Positions 46,779-59,500 of a stretch of 64,000 nt of DNA are shown piece by piece. Every line of letters begins with the position of its first letter. Position 1 is the stretch's first letter. The position numbers and the translations under genes are program-made. Origin of the DNA: Isoetes taiwanensis (lineage: Eukaryota > Streptophyta > Lycopodiopsida > Isoetales > Isoetaceae). The stretch lies in NCBI GenBank assembly GCA_021234155.1, contig JAJEKV010000015.1:2326852-2390851 (forward strand), in the 5' to 3' direction. The notes beneath the pieces were generated by a model. It did not search any database and was not told the origin of the DNA. It saw only the letters and a list, made by a program, of their open reading frames with translations.

Positions 46779-48059
46779 TCATGGAGGTCCTACCGAGATC
46801 TGATGTTTCCCCAGATCATTTTGGTGCTGCTCTCTTCTATGATCACTGTTTGCTGCTTGAATATGCTGCAGAAAGAAGAAAAATCAAGGAAGAAGCTGCT
46901 CGAATCTTTATGTTTTTTTGGGTTTCTTGATACTTTAAATCTATGTGGTGCAGGATAGTGCAGATACTTCTTGATTTATTTCGAGAGAGCCAGCAAAGCC
47001 AGCCCTCCAGAAAATCTGTTCTTTTTCCTGGCCTAATCCCATTCTCCATTGCTGCACCTTGCTCTCTCTTTCTATTCCTAATTGCAATTCAAAGGTCATT
47101 TCTTCTGTTTTTTCTTTCTTTTTAAGCCAGATCCGAATTTTCTATTACTGCCTTGCACACAAAAAAAACCTTTGCCCTAGCATTCTGCCATAACCAAATC
47201 TCTGCGACCATCTCCAGAAGAGTAATACAGAGAAGAAAGAGGAAAGAATGCCATAGCAGTCTGGTTTCGCCATCATACTCTTCTGCCATATCCTTGTAGC
47301 ATCTGCTCTACCATTAAAAAGGGGAAGAAATGCAACAAGCATCTGCGTGCTGAATCTGTAACAGAAAAAGAGAAAGGCATAAAGATAAAGGGCAGCCGCC
47401 TTTGTTCGCCCACCTCTGCTCCATCCGCCATAGCCGCCATGTCTGCTGCCGAATCTATTTGCTTATTTCTTGTCGCCTCCATAGATGTTGAGATGCCTGC
47501 AAAACAAGAGAAACAGAGGAAAAGGATGAGAAGGAGCCGAAATCCCTTTGTTACTAAATCTTTGCTTAAAGCAGGTGCTACAGACGCGATGCTGAAGAAA
47601 AGAACAGAGAACAGGAGCGCCAATCTTGCCGGATCTAAAAAAAAAAAGGTCTTCTTGTTTTGCCCTTTTCTCCATTTTGCCACGTCCACCTTTTTCGTTT
47701 TTTTACCATAATTTTCCCTTTTACTTCTCTTTTGCCCACGTTTATTTTTGCCTTGCTTTTCCTACGTTGCTTCATGCCTTAAGTTATTTTTAGCCACTAG
47801 CCAATTTATTATTATTTCATTGATTCTTTTTACTTTTCTTTGCTATCCACTTGCCTTTTGTCTCAATATGTTCATTCTTCAGCCCATTGATCTTTACATG
47901 CTTGTATCCACTCCTTGCCCCAACATTGCTTATCTTGCATAAAGACCACAATTTTTTGTTTGGGCGCCGCCCCTTTTCCTTATATCATTTTTGCCAAAAA
48001 TAGCCATCTTGCCCCAAGCATTACATGTGTCTTTCCCTAAAGCCCGAAATTACCATTGA

Positions 48060-48270
48060 TTTTCTATTATCATGGCACTCATTATTATCATCATTCTATC
48101 AAGTTCGAAGTCTCGGATATCAAAACCTCAGTTATTATCACCAAATTATTATCATCATTTTATCATATCAAAACTTCAATTATTATATGGTGTTGGAGTA
48201 CACCCTAAAACCTCCAAATTATTATTATCATCATTTCGAGTTCGAAGTCTCGGATATCAAAACTTCGGTT
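48060..48270 (+). repeat. short tandem repeats in the nested element
   Basis: AGTTCGAAGTCTCGGATATC followed by AAAAC occurs twice, with ATTATTATCATCATT words between. Confidence 0.7.
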
Positions 48271-48373
48271 GTGTTCCTTATTGAGTCTAAGGGACCAACT
48301 ATTGTACTAAATATATGAAAAACTTTGAAGTAAGAGGGCCGAGGGGACCGGCCCATTTTTTGTTTGGGCGAGA

Positions 48374-49014
48374 TGTTGACCGGGTTTTTGGCACCCGGTC
48401 AACATAAAAAAAGAGAAAAGAAAGAGAACCATTGGAAGGGGAGGTGAAGATCAAGGGTCCAGATTCATTTGTGCTTATTGTTAGAATCCAAGGGCCCATA
48501 TTAAGTTGTGTTAGTTGTTAAACAAAAAGACAAATTTGGTTATGGAGAAGAAGAAGACAAAAAAACAAAGGATTGATGAGGTGTAAAAAAGGAGTGCCAA
48601 GATCATGCCAAGTGGATGGCCAAGATTTATCAAAAAAGTTATAAATATCTTGAGGGGACTTGTTCTCCTCCTCTTGGGCTCTAGAATCTCACATGGAGCA
48701 AGGGTAGTGGCAGCCCTGGGAAGATGGTGTCAGAGACCTCTTCCCCCATGCAAGATATCTTGAAGCATTGTTTTGTATTACCTTCTTGAATAAAGTGGTG
48801 CACCCTCTTTTTATCTTCCACATCTTTTCCATTTTTCCATATTTCTACATTTTCTTCCACATTTCCTTTATCAAATTTTCATTACCAGATTTTCGTCCTT
48901 TTTTTCCTTCAAAAAATTTTCTTGGTTCTTGTTCTTTTGCCCTGCAGCAGCACTATTTGATCCCATGTTTGCCTTTGAAGGTCGATGATGAGGATGTGGG
49001 GAAATCCGTCATCA
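48374..49014 (+). repeat. 3' LTR of the nested element
   Basis: 641 bp, almost identical to the 5' copy, which implies a young insertion. Confidence 0.85.
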
Positions 49015-50992
49015 GTCACCTCTTGAACCCTTATAAATATTCAGGTATGGTCGAAACCATGGAACTATAGGATTATAATATTCATTAAAAGTATCAGGAA
49101 TACCTGACCCTGGTATCCCCTTATCTCCCAAGCTGTATCAGACAAGACAAGGTTTTGGCGGCCAAGAAGCAGATCCGGCCGGGTTTACCATTCTACCCAT
49201 GCAAACTCTTGAGGACTCTGCCAAAGGCTCTTCCGGCGCAGAGGAATCGGATTCCAGAAGAGCAGCCAGTGTAAAGCATCTGTCAACTGAATCAGAAATT
49301 ATCAAGAATCGTTTAGAGGTCTGCGCATGACTTAGACTCGCAATATTGAGTCGAATTTTTGCCATAAGGCATGAACCCAGCATAACTCGACCAGAAAATA
49401 AGGCAAAAGGGCGACTGGCAGATCGAATAGTGGTGACAGAAAGAACTTAAGGCGGCAAAGGCTGGCCGGAATTCGTACCAGAGGTTCAATTTCCTGCAAT
49501 ATAAGGCCAGATAGAAGGATTCCACCATTCTCCTAGCAGTTTATAGATTGAGAGTTGGCTTCAGGATAAACTAAAAGCTGGCTCAAGATCCTGACAAAAG
49601 TTCATTCATCTTTGATTTCTATTTTTCTTAATTGTTTTATCCCTTTAGAACTGTACCCGAACTAGACTCAAACATAAATCCCCAAGCACGAATTAGATCC
49701 CCACCTTAGTTTTTCAGATTGCTTCTGCTTGAAATCGATTTGACCATCATCTCCTTGCTTCAAGCTTCCTTCTTAGCTTTTCACTTCAAATCCCTTCCGG
49801 TCTTTGCCCCCTTTTTCCCTCTCATGCTATTTAATCCTATTTGCTATAATTTTGCCTAATGCAAAAACTCCCAACTGTCGATCTATCCTGCTGCCAACAT
49901 TCCGCCAAATGCCTATTTTGCATGCTATAGGCCGATTTGGTATGACTTTTCCCCCTTAATCAGGCAAATTGGGATTTCCAATATTCGCAATATCGCCCTG
50001 CTTTTATGGTGCTCATATAGGACCCCTTAACATTACACAATGTTTAGATAAGGTAAGTTTGCTAAAACCATACCCCAAGGTCACTAGGTTCGTTACATTC
50101 TTCCCTTGTAAAATTCAACTCATGTCCTCATGAGTTACTTGAGGTACACATGCTTTTCCGACCTTGATATGTGGCGTAACTCTACTCCGTAAGGCATTTC
50201 TTCAATGCGGTCTAACACTGCTTCTATTACTTTGAAATGCAAAAGACTAAGCTTTAGCCAACTCTAGCATTTTACATCTCTTATCCACATATGGCTTTTC
50301 GCGATTCTGAGCCTCCGCTATGTGCTGATGCAGTCTCCTCAATTGCACATTTCCGTCACTATAGTAACATTATACAACAACTTCCTCATTAACCCATACA
50401 GGGTTTACGCTCTACTATTTCCATCCAAATTGATGCAGTTCCAACTTACTCTTCCACATACTCAAAATACAATTAAGTGCATCAACCTTGTCACTAGCAT
50501 GTATAAAGTTTAGAACTAAACTTATAATGAAATTCTTATAAATTATTTACTACACATGTTCAAGCTGACGTAGCAAACATCTGTATCATAGGGTTAATCC
50601 ACTTTTTCCTACCAAGGATAAATAGCGCACTATAAAATACTAAGCCCACCATGGCAAGAGAGATACTTAGCTCAGACTAGAAATGTATTCATATGACACA
50701 ACTTGGGTGGCCAAATCCAAAAGTGGCAAATAAAACATAATACGTCCCCCATCTATGTATCTTATGGCTATACAACCCGCACAAGTAAATTCAAGGAAAC
50801 CTAAAAGATTATGAACATAGTTTACTGTGACTTCTCACAAAAAGAACCTACTCAACATCTTATATTATAATGTTATAGCGTAAGTATGTCATGAATGAAA
50901 CCCTAATTTGGACGGTTGAGATCATCCAATTGCATTCGGAGGCCGAGATTTATCGCACGACTTCCCACCATTATGATTGGCCATGCTCTAAT

Positions 50993-52985
50993 GTCTGAAG
51001 AGGAAAGGGAAAAGGGAGGAGAAAAGGGCAAAGTGAAAGGCAAAAAGGCACGGGTAAAAGGGAAAGAAAGAAAGAGAAAAAGGAAAGCGAAAAGAGCACG
51101 AAAAAGGGAAAGGAAAATAAAGCAAAAAAAGACACTACGAAAAGGAGAAGATGGAAAGGATGAGGATAGGAGTAAAAGGGAAGTTGAAAAGGGGATGAGG
51201 AAAAGGGTAGAGAGGAGGGAAGGGAAAAGGAAAAAGGAAAAGGAAAGAAAAGGGAAAGGGAAAGGTAAAAGAAAGGGGGAGAAGGAGGGAGTGAAAAGGA
51301 ACACTGGGAAAGGGGAAGAGGAAAAAGGTGGGGAAATGAGGAGAAAAGGGCAAAGTGAAAGGCAAAAAGGCACGGGTAAAAAGGAAAAGGAAATGGAAAA
51401 GAGCACAAAAAAGAGAAAGGAAAAGAAAGAGAGAAAATAAAGGAAAAAAGGACACTATGAAAAGGAGAAGAGGGAAAGGGTGAGCACAGGAGTAAAAGGG
51501 AAGGGAAAAAGGGGATGAGGAAAAGGGTAGAGAGAAGGGAAGGGAAAAGGAAAAGGGAAAAGGAAAGGAAAAGGAAAAGGGAAAGTGAAAGGGAAAGGGA
51601 AAAAAAGGAGAGGAGGGAGCGAAAAGGGACAGTGGGAAAGGGGAAGAAGAAAAAGGTGGGGAAAGGAGAAAAAAGGAAGGGAAAAAGGACCCGAAAAAAA
51701 AGGAAAGAGAAAAAGGGAGGGAAGAAGGGATGGAAAGGGAAAAAGTGAGGGGAGGGGCAAAAGGGCAAAAGGGCACGGGGAAAAGAGGAAGAGAAAAGAA
51801 GGGGGAAAGGGAAAAAGAAAAGAACAAAGGAGGGAGGAAAGGGAAAGAAAAAAACTACAAGAAAAAGGGAAGAGGGAAATGGTGGGCAAAGGGAAAAGAG
51901 GGAAGAGAAATAAAGGGAAGGGAAAAAAGACATGAGAAAATGAAAGGAAAAAAGGAAATAAAAAGGAGGCAGAAGAGAGAAAAATGGAAGGGAAAAAAGG
52001 ACACGAAAAAAAACGAAAGAAGGAAAGGGTCGGGAGAGAAGGAAAAGGGAAGGGAAAAAGGCCATTGGTAAAAGGGAAGGGGGAAAGGGAAGCGAAGGGG
52101 ATGGAATGAGAGAAAGGGAAAGTAAAATAAGGTAAAAGGAAAAAGGAAATGTGAAAAGGGGAGGGGAAAAAGGGGAAGGGGGAGATAGAAAAAGGGAAAA
52201 GCAAGGAGGGGGGAAATGGAAAAGGCAAACGTGAAAAAAGTGGAAGCAAATGGAAAAAGGCAAAAGGGAAAAAACGAGGGGTAAAATGTGAAAATAGAAA
52301 AGGGAGGTGAACAAAAAGGAAGAGCAAAATAGAAAAAGAAAAAGGGAAGGAAAAAATGGGAGGGAGAGGAGGGAAAAGGTGAAGAAAGGGGAAAAGAGGA
52401 GCGAAAAAGAGCATGAAAAAATAGAAGAGAAAGGGACATGGCAAAAAAGGGAAGAGGAAAAGGGTGAGGAAAAGGGAAAACCGAAGAAAAATGGACATGG
52501 AAAAAGGTAAAGGGAAATAGGGAAAAGAAAAAAGGAGGGCGGAAAAGGAAGGGAAAAGAGCACTAGAAAAAAGGGAAGATGGAAGGGCTGGGCAAAGGAG
52601 GAAAAGGGAAGGGAAAAAGGGGAAAAAAGAGAAGGTGGGGAGAAGGAAAGGGAAAAGGGAAAAGAAAGGGGAATGCGGAAAGGAAAACTTAGAAAGAAGG
52701 GCACGAGGAAAAGGGGAAGAGGGAAATGGGAAAAGAGAGGGGGAAAAGGGCACAGGGAAAGGGAAAAAGGGCAACCACAAATTGGAGAAAAGGGAAAGGG
52801 AAAATAGAAAAGGAAAAATGGGGAAGCAGAAATAGAAAAGAGAAATAGAGGAAATGGAATAATGGAAAAAGAAAAGGTAAATTGGAAAATGTAAAAAGGG
52901 AAAAGGGGCAAGGGGAAAATAGAAAAAAAAAAATAGTAGACAAACACAAAAGGAAAAGGGAAAAGGTAAAGGGAAGTGCAAAATG
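50993..52985. repeat. 2 kb homopurine (plus) / homopyrimidine (minus) tract
   Basis: Almost only A and G on the plus strand, built from GGGAAAAGG-like words with isolated C or T. Part is a higher-order tandem of about 321 bp: GACACTACGAAAAGGAGAAG at 51130 recurs with one change at 51451, and GGGCAAAGTGAAAGGCAAAA at 51027 and 51348. Long open frames on both strands are composition effects. Confidence 0.95.
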
Positions 52986-53599
52986 TGGTCGAATGCTCTT
53001 GATTATCCAATTTTAAAAACATGAATCCATTTAACAATTGCTCCAGTATATCATTCACAGTTTCTAGCTATGCCCAGCAACGCTGGGCACCTTAACTAGT
53101 AGCTAATAACTTCCTAAACCCTTGAGTTTGCCTCTTTAAGCACTGTTCATGGGCCCTCGCAACCCTAGCACTGATTTTGCTGAAGCACTACAACTCCCTA
53201 CACATGGTCTACTTTAAAGTAACGCGGCAACGTGGTCCACCATTAGACAATCTATAAGTTAAAGAAACTTGTAGGAACATACCTTCACGATTATCATGGC
53301 CCGTTGTTCATGCCTTGCATGAAAATAACTTTCTTAACATTTCATCCTATTTGCGGTAACTTTCGTCCAAGTTTAGCTCCTTGATGAACTGCATTCCATT
53401 AGCTTTTCTACCTTACATAGCACAGAATAATTATCAAAACTTAAGATACTATCAGTCCCTTAGTCCTATGCCCGTTTCTTGTTGCTCTTAACTTATCTTG
53501 GCTGGTGCATTTACCAAACAAGAAATCATTCTACTTTATAGTAGAATCTCTTGAACTCTTAGCCCCTAATTCCCACGACCCGAAGATGTCGGAACTTTT

Positions 53600-53611
53600 G
53601 CTCTGATACCA
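53600..53611 (-). promoter_or_regulatory. primer binding site (initiator tRNA-Met type)
   Basis: Complement of TGGTATCAGAGC, two bases from the LTR edge, the standard plant primer site for tRNA-iMet. It fixes the element's direction. Confidence 0.8.
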
Positions 53612-53613
53612 AC

Positions 53614-56502
53614 TGAAACGGACCTATCCCTTGGCCTAGGCCGTTGCACGGACACGTTTAACATCTAAGTTAAACATCCAAGATACTCATATACTCGCTC
53701 AATAAAGTATAGTCCCATCAGATAATTAAATACAAGACCAAGCTCATCTGAGTTTGGCATGCTAACAAATCCTACTAGCTCATTGACAACAAGTCCTCCT
53801 TATAAGTCACCGAGGATGACTCTGGAAAACACTCCTGCTGTCGCACCCTCATCCCTAGGCTCTCCATCCGAATACTGCATTCTCAGCTCAGGACGTACCG
53901 TCTTAAACATACACAAACAACACGAGGGGGTTAGTCCACAAGGACTAAGTGGGGAGGAAACATTTCGGGAGCATCCACAACATCAACCACAAAGCAATCT
54001 AGCGTAGAACATCACCCACAAAGTAATCTAGCATACCCATCAAAGATAAGAACAACAACGTTACCTACTCCACTACGCCCCTGCACTAGTCAGAACTCAG
54101 GCTATAACATGTTTACATTCACATCAATCTTCCGTATGTATGCAATATGCCAAGCGTAATCCTTGGGTTGCGACCCCAAGGAGACCACTCTCTCCATCTG
54201 TAGGTACAGGGTTTAACTCATCCATCAGGCCATCTGGCTCGGATGCGGAGTTACACGTCCACCTCCCCTCCGAAGGTGGGCCGTAAATGCAACATGCCAT
54301 ACTCTAGCCATCTAGAACGGACGCGGAGTCTCACGGCCATTCCATCCCTCTGAAGATGGTCCGTTTGCAATGCAAGCTGCAACCTCATCCATCATGACTT
54401 TACAAGATAGAATATCTCCAATAACCTTACAGGTTGATCCAATACGAGATATCATAGAATCCGCATGTATCTTACTTCCAAGAATAACCACAGAACAATG
54501 CAATACAATAGAATGAGGTTCATCAAGATATTTCATAACCAAGTGACAACATCTCATTGCACATCTCAAAGCAAGAACATGAACTCCCTTAACATATAAG
54601 CAACCATAACTTTCATGTAATATCTTAATCAAACTAATGTCTAGAGATAATGACATTCATTCTACCTCATCATGACGTCTAATACCACGAGATGGTCTAT
54701 ACCATATCCATAGCAAAAGAGATCACAACACCCATGCGCCATCTATTCTAGCACACATGCTACTCTAACAAAATATTGGCGTATACCTTTTATGGTATGG
54801 TTATCAAGCTAGCCTCTATTCTCAAAGCTTCCGTGAACTAGGCAATATACAATGGTACAACCCTGGAGCAAAGAATTCTATGATCCCACCCTATAATAAG
54901 ATATCTTAAAAAGGTTCGTAAGAGTCTTCATACTCAATTCATATACTAGCTATCTAGGCGCACAAATAAACACATGCCACAATGGCCAGCATACAGGTTA
55001 AGACAGATAGGTTATCAACAACGCCATGGAGATACATACACAACAAGCCCTCCCACCAATAAAAGGCATGGCACAATAGTTTTGGGCTGCCCCCTAAGTA
55101 AAACCTAAAGCTATGTTCAATAACTTAGAATATATCAACATATCCCAATTATGGTTCATTCTACTAGTTAACTTGTTTACCACGGAACATAAACATGCTT
55201 CCGACTAAGTTCATAAGGTCATATGGCTCCACTATGGCCAGAAGCTCTCATGCCGCTCCCAGACTTCTCTTCCCTCAGCATCACACATTTGACAGGGAGG
55301 GATCGGTATAACATGGTCTGCCATATTCCACTTTAATAATTCCTTATACCAGATTCTATGGCTTAATGTCCGAACAAGTATGGGTCACCTCTTGAACCCT
55401 TATAAATATTCAGGTATGGTCGAAACCATGGAACTATAGGATTATAATATTCATTAAAAGTATCAGGGAATACCTCACCCTAGTATCCCCTTATATCCCA
55501 AGCTGTATCAGACGAGACAAGGTTTTGGCGGGATCTGGCCGGATGGGTTCACCGTTCTACCCATGCAAACTCTTGAGAACTCTGCCAAAGGCTCTTCCGG
55601 CACAGAGGAATTGGATTCCAGAAGAGCAGCCAGTGTGAAGCATCTGTCAACTGAATCCGAAATTATCAAGAATCGTTTAGAGGTCTGCGCATGACTTAGA
55701 CTCGCAGTATTCAGTCGAATTTTCGCCATAAGGCATGAATCCAGCATAACTCGACCAGAGAATAAGGCAAAAGGGCGACTGGCAGATCGAATAGTGGTGA
55801 CAGAAAGAACTTAAGGCGGCAAAGGCTGGCCGGAATTCGTATCAGAGGTCCAATTTCCTGCAACATAAGGCCGGATAGAAGGATTCCACCATTCTCCTGG
55901 CAGTTTATAGATTGAGAGTTGGCTTCAGGATAAACTAAAAGCTGTCTCAAGATCCTGACGAAAGTTCATTCATCTCTGGTTTCTATTTTTCTTAATTCTT
56001 TTATCCCTTTAGAACTGTACCCGAACTAGACTCAAGCATAAATCCCCAAGCACGAATTTGATCCCCACCTTAGTTTTTCAGATTGAAATCGATTTGATCA
56101 TCATCTCCTTGCTTCAAGCTTCCTTCTCAGCTTTTCGCTTCAAATCCCTTCCGGTCTTTACCTTATTTGCCGAATCTGCCCTTTTTCCCTCTCATGCTAT
56201 TTAATCCTATTTGCTATAATTTTGCCTAATGCAAAAACTCCCAACTGTCGATCTATTCTGCAGCCGGCATTCTGCCAGATGCCTATTTTGCATGCTATAG
56301 GCCGATTTGGTATGACTTTTCCCCCTTAATCAGGCAAATTGGGATTTCCAATATTCGCAACATAGGTTATGATTTTGGTCGCCCTGCTTTTATGGTGCTC
56401 ACCAAATTTGAAATGCTAATATAGGACCCCCTAACATTACACAATGTTTAGATAAGATAAGTTTGCTAAAACCATACCCCCAAGGTCACTAGATTTGTTA
56501 CA
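53614..56502 (-). repeat. right (5') LTR of the minus-strand element, 2.9 kb
   Basis: Plus-strand edges TGAAACGG and GTTACA (TG...CA). 54352-56502 matches the left LTR apart from that copy's insertions. Unusually long LTR; no coding frame supported. Confidence 0.75.
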
Positions 56503-59500
56503 CTAACATTTTGGGGCGTGATTATGATGTGCTTATGGCGGCTGCTGATTCTGCTAAAGCAGGTTCTCTTACTGCATAGAAATCCTCTTTGAATATCACT
56601 TTCATTCAAGTGGACGGGTTTGGCCGTTGGATAATTGTTAAGTGGAAAGAGCGGGGGCAAGAATGTGGTTTAGTGAATATTTATGCTCACAATTATCCGC
56701 ATCAAAGGGGAGCTTTGTTGGCCTCTCTTCGTAGCAAAGTTCTCAGGAGGCAATAATGTGGCATGCTTGCTCATTGGAGATTTTAATATGGTTGAAATTG
56801 AGATAGACAGGCGCAGCAGGGGATCACAGGTGGTTCTGGGATTTGAGCGGGAGCAATAGCAACGTCTGCTGCAGGATCGTGGCCTTGTGGAAATCGAGGG
56901 TGATCAATCCTTCACATGGTGCAATGGATGGACAGTAACAGCGGTAGAGCTTACGCTCGACATGATCTTGGTATTATAATGCAATCGCTGCTGATTTTCT
57001 TCAGTTGCAGAAAACTAATTTGTTGGATAGTGCAGTCTCAGATCATAATCCACAATGGTTCTCTACCGGACAACCTCTCTGGCAAAGAGCTACAAAAATT
57101 TACTTCAAGCTCAATACTAAACATTTGAAGGATAGTGAATTCATTGCAGGTTGCAGGAATGCGTGGTCTCATGAATTCTCTCATAGTGGTGGCATGGCTG
57201 GCGTTGTTGCTGCTCTCAGAGCTGGAAAATCATTTGCAAGACAGTGGGGTTATGCACAGGTGGTCCAGACTAGAGGCCAATTAGCCGGATTGTATCAGGA
57301 GTTACAGAGATTCCGCGCTCTTGGCCCTTCTTCTGGTATTAGAGAGAGCAATCTTGACAGAGATTAAAGCTATTGAGACGGCTCATGTGAATCAAGCCAG
57401 GATCAAGGCAGGATTGGAATGGTTTAGATCTGGTGATAGATGCCCTCACTTATTTTTTGGGCCGCTAAGAGAAGGCGTATGATGGCCTCTATTAACTCCC
57501 TTATTTTGCCTGATGGTTTAGATTGTTCTGATCCAGTTCAGTTGAAGCAGTATCTCCACGACCACTTTTCTTCTTTTTTTTCCAGACATCAGTTGCCCTT
57601 TCAAGAGGATATGCAATCTGCAGTCTTGTCGAAGGTCCACCCCATTGTGTCAGATGAGCAGCATGCACACCTAGAATCAGACATCACCATCAACGACTTA
57701 CTTCTAGCTGCTTCTTTTTAAAGAAAGAAAAGTGCCCTGGCCTAGATGGTTTCGCATTGGATTTTTTCCAGGAATATTGGGTCTGGTTGGGTTGCGATCT
57801 TTATAATGCTTTCTGTGAGTTTCATAGGTTCAGAAGTTTGGATAAGATCCTCAATACTGGCTGCATTTCTCTTATTCCCAAGTGTAAAGAGCCGAAGACA
57901 ATATCTGATTGGCACCCCATCACATTATTGTCTTCTATATATAAAATATTTGCGAAGGCCCTTGCAGACAAAGTGCATGATGTCTTGGCTGTATCAATCT
58001 CTCCTAATCAATCTGGATTCTTGCCAAGGAGGAGCATCTTAGACAATGTTGTTGCTGCATATGAGGGTATGTATTGGGCCAGATTGAAAGGTCAACGTAT
58101 AGTCTATCTTAAATTAGATTTTGCCAAGGCATATGACAGTGTGGATTGGGGATTTTTAAAAAAAGCCTCTTAACATTGGGCTTTGGTCAGCAGTTCACCA
58201 ATGATGTTATGAAGCTCCATATCTCGGCACGGTCTACTGTGTTGTTTCAGGGGGAACCCTCCACTGTTTTTTCGGTTGGGCGGGTGTTCACCAAGGTTGC
58301 CCATTAGCTCCACTTTTGTTCACAATCGTAGCTGAGGTCCTCTCACAACTCTTTGCTAAGGCCGTGTAAGATGGGATAGTGCAGGGGTTGAGTATGGAGG
58401 ATGGTTCACAAGAAATTTGTAATCAGTATGTTGATGCAAACAATCTTCAGAATGCAAAGCTTCTTCTTGATAATTTTTAGCATTTGGAGTTCTTGTTGGT
58501 TGGCCAAAGTGTTCTGCATTATGGACGCTTGATGGGATTGTGCCTTCTTGTGTTGCTGATTTTCCTTGGAAGGTGCTTCCTCATGGGAAGGCTACTAAAC
58601 TCCTTGGTATTCCTGTGGGCATTCATATTTCTACCTCTGATGCTTGGAATATTATCATAGAAGGGTTGCAAAAGCATTTGTTTTGGTGGAATACTGCTAA
58701 GCTCTCTCTGCCAGCGCGAATAACTGTTGCTAAGCATGTTTTAAGTAATTCCTACATCTATATGGCCTCTGCCCTTGTGGCTTCTCAGTCAAAATTTCAG
58801 TTAATTTTTACCATTGTCCGTAATTTTATTTTTTGGGGGGGGGAATGAGGAGTATCTTTGTGGTCAAGGTTGCATGGTCCAAATGCACTAGGCCAAAGTT
58901 TGTAGGTGGTTTGGGTATGACAGACTTCCATCTCCAGAGTAAGATTCTGATTTCTAAGTTCATTTGGAGGATCCTTAAGGATATGGTTGACTCACCTAGA
59001 ATGCGGTTGGTGAAGCGATCCTTGCACATTGTGTTCCTTTTTTGGGAAAGCTTCAGTAAAACCTCTTCTTTCTTGGAGTCTCTTTTTATTAGCTATGCCC
59101 TTCTCCTAATGCCTCCCCTTTTTGAAAGGCTTCTTTGGAGTCTTGGAAGACAAAACGGACCTTATTTCGTATTGATCTTATTGCATATCATCAGTTGAGT
59201 GCCCCTTGTTGGTGGATACCTGTGGAAAATAATCTTCCACTTTGTGCCTCACTTCATCCATTAACTCAATGGCGCTGGAGGTTAGTAGGAATATTGACAA
59301 TTCGGCATGGTATGATTACGGCCGCCGTTAGCAACATGGCAAATCTTTCAAACAAAATTCTTATTGTCTTGATGGGATAGACCTATTTGGCAAAAGTTTG
59401 CAAGTACTCTGCCATTGGTTGCTCCAGAGGCTATTGAAGTGTGCATGTGGATTTCCCACCAGAGTGTACACGAGCATAGGTTTGTGAACTCTATGTATAG

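Larger units (their letters stand above)
46138..49014 (+). mobile_element. non-autonomous LTR retrotransposon, 2.9 kb, recent
   Basis: Two 641 bp LTRs (46138-46778 and 48374-49014), nearly identical, beginning TGTTGACCGGG and ending CGTCATCA. Perfect 5 bp target duplication GTCAC (46133-46137, 49015-49019). The LTR shows TATAAATA near 46404 and AATAAA near 46553. The internal 1.6 kb has no gag or pol motif. A TGG... stretch 3 bases after the left LTR may be the primer site, tRNA unidentified. A purine-rich patch (48331-48345) precedes the right LTR. Inserted in the left LTR of the older element. Confidence 0.85.
44794..50097 (-). mobile_element. left (3') LTR of a minus-strand LTR element, truncated and invaded
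   Basis: Matches 54352-56502 of the right LTR. The outer 738 bp of the LTR are missing, so its edge joins LINE ORF1 at a short patch of similarity (ATCCTTCCGAAG versus ATCCCTCTGAAG). It contains a MITE (45254-45575) and a younger LTR element (46138-49014). Ends ...GTTACA at 50097. Confidence 0.75.
50098..53613 (-). mobile_element. internal region of the minus-strand LTR element (no gag-pol)
   Basis: On the plus strand the left LTR is followed by TTCTTCCCTT (a polypurine tract on the minus strand) and the right LTR is preceded by the complement of a TGGTATCAGAGC primer site. This orients the element on the minus strand. The 3.5 kb between contain no recognisable gag, protease, RT or integrase; 2 kb of it are purine-rich repeat. 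It resembles a LARD (large non-coding LTR derivative). Confidence 0.7.

Noticed and set aside
47273-47711. Coding region inside the young LTR element
   Set aside because: Frames on both strands lack gag, protease, RT or integrase motifs and are low in complexity.
49138-49383. Conserved minus-strand peptide repeated at 55508-55747
   Set aside because: Both are the same place in the two LTR copies, so conservation reflects LTR identity.
50971-53058. A 695-codon minus-strand frame and several plus-strand frames over the purine tract
   Set aside because: They arise from the absence of stops in homopurine/homopyrimidine sequence; composition is only Phe/Pro/Ser/Leu or Lys/Glu/Gly/Arg and both strands are open.
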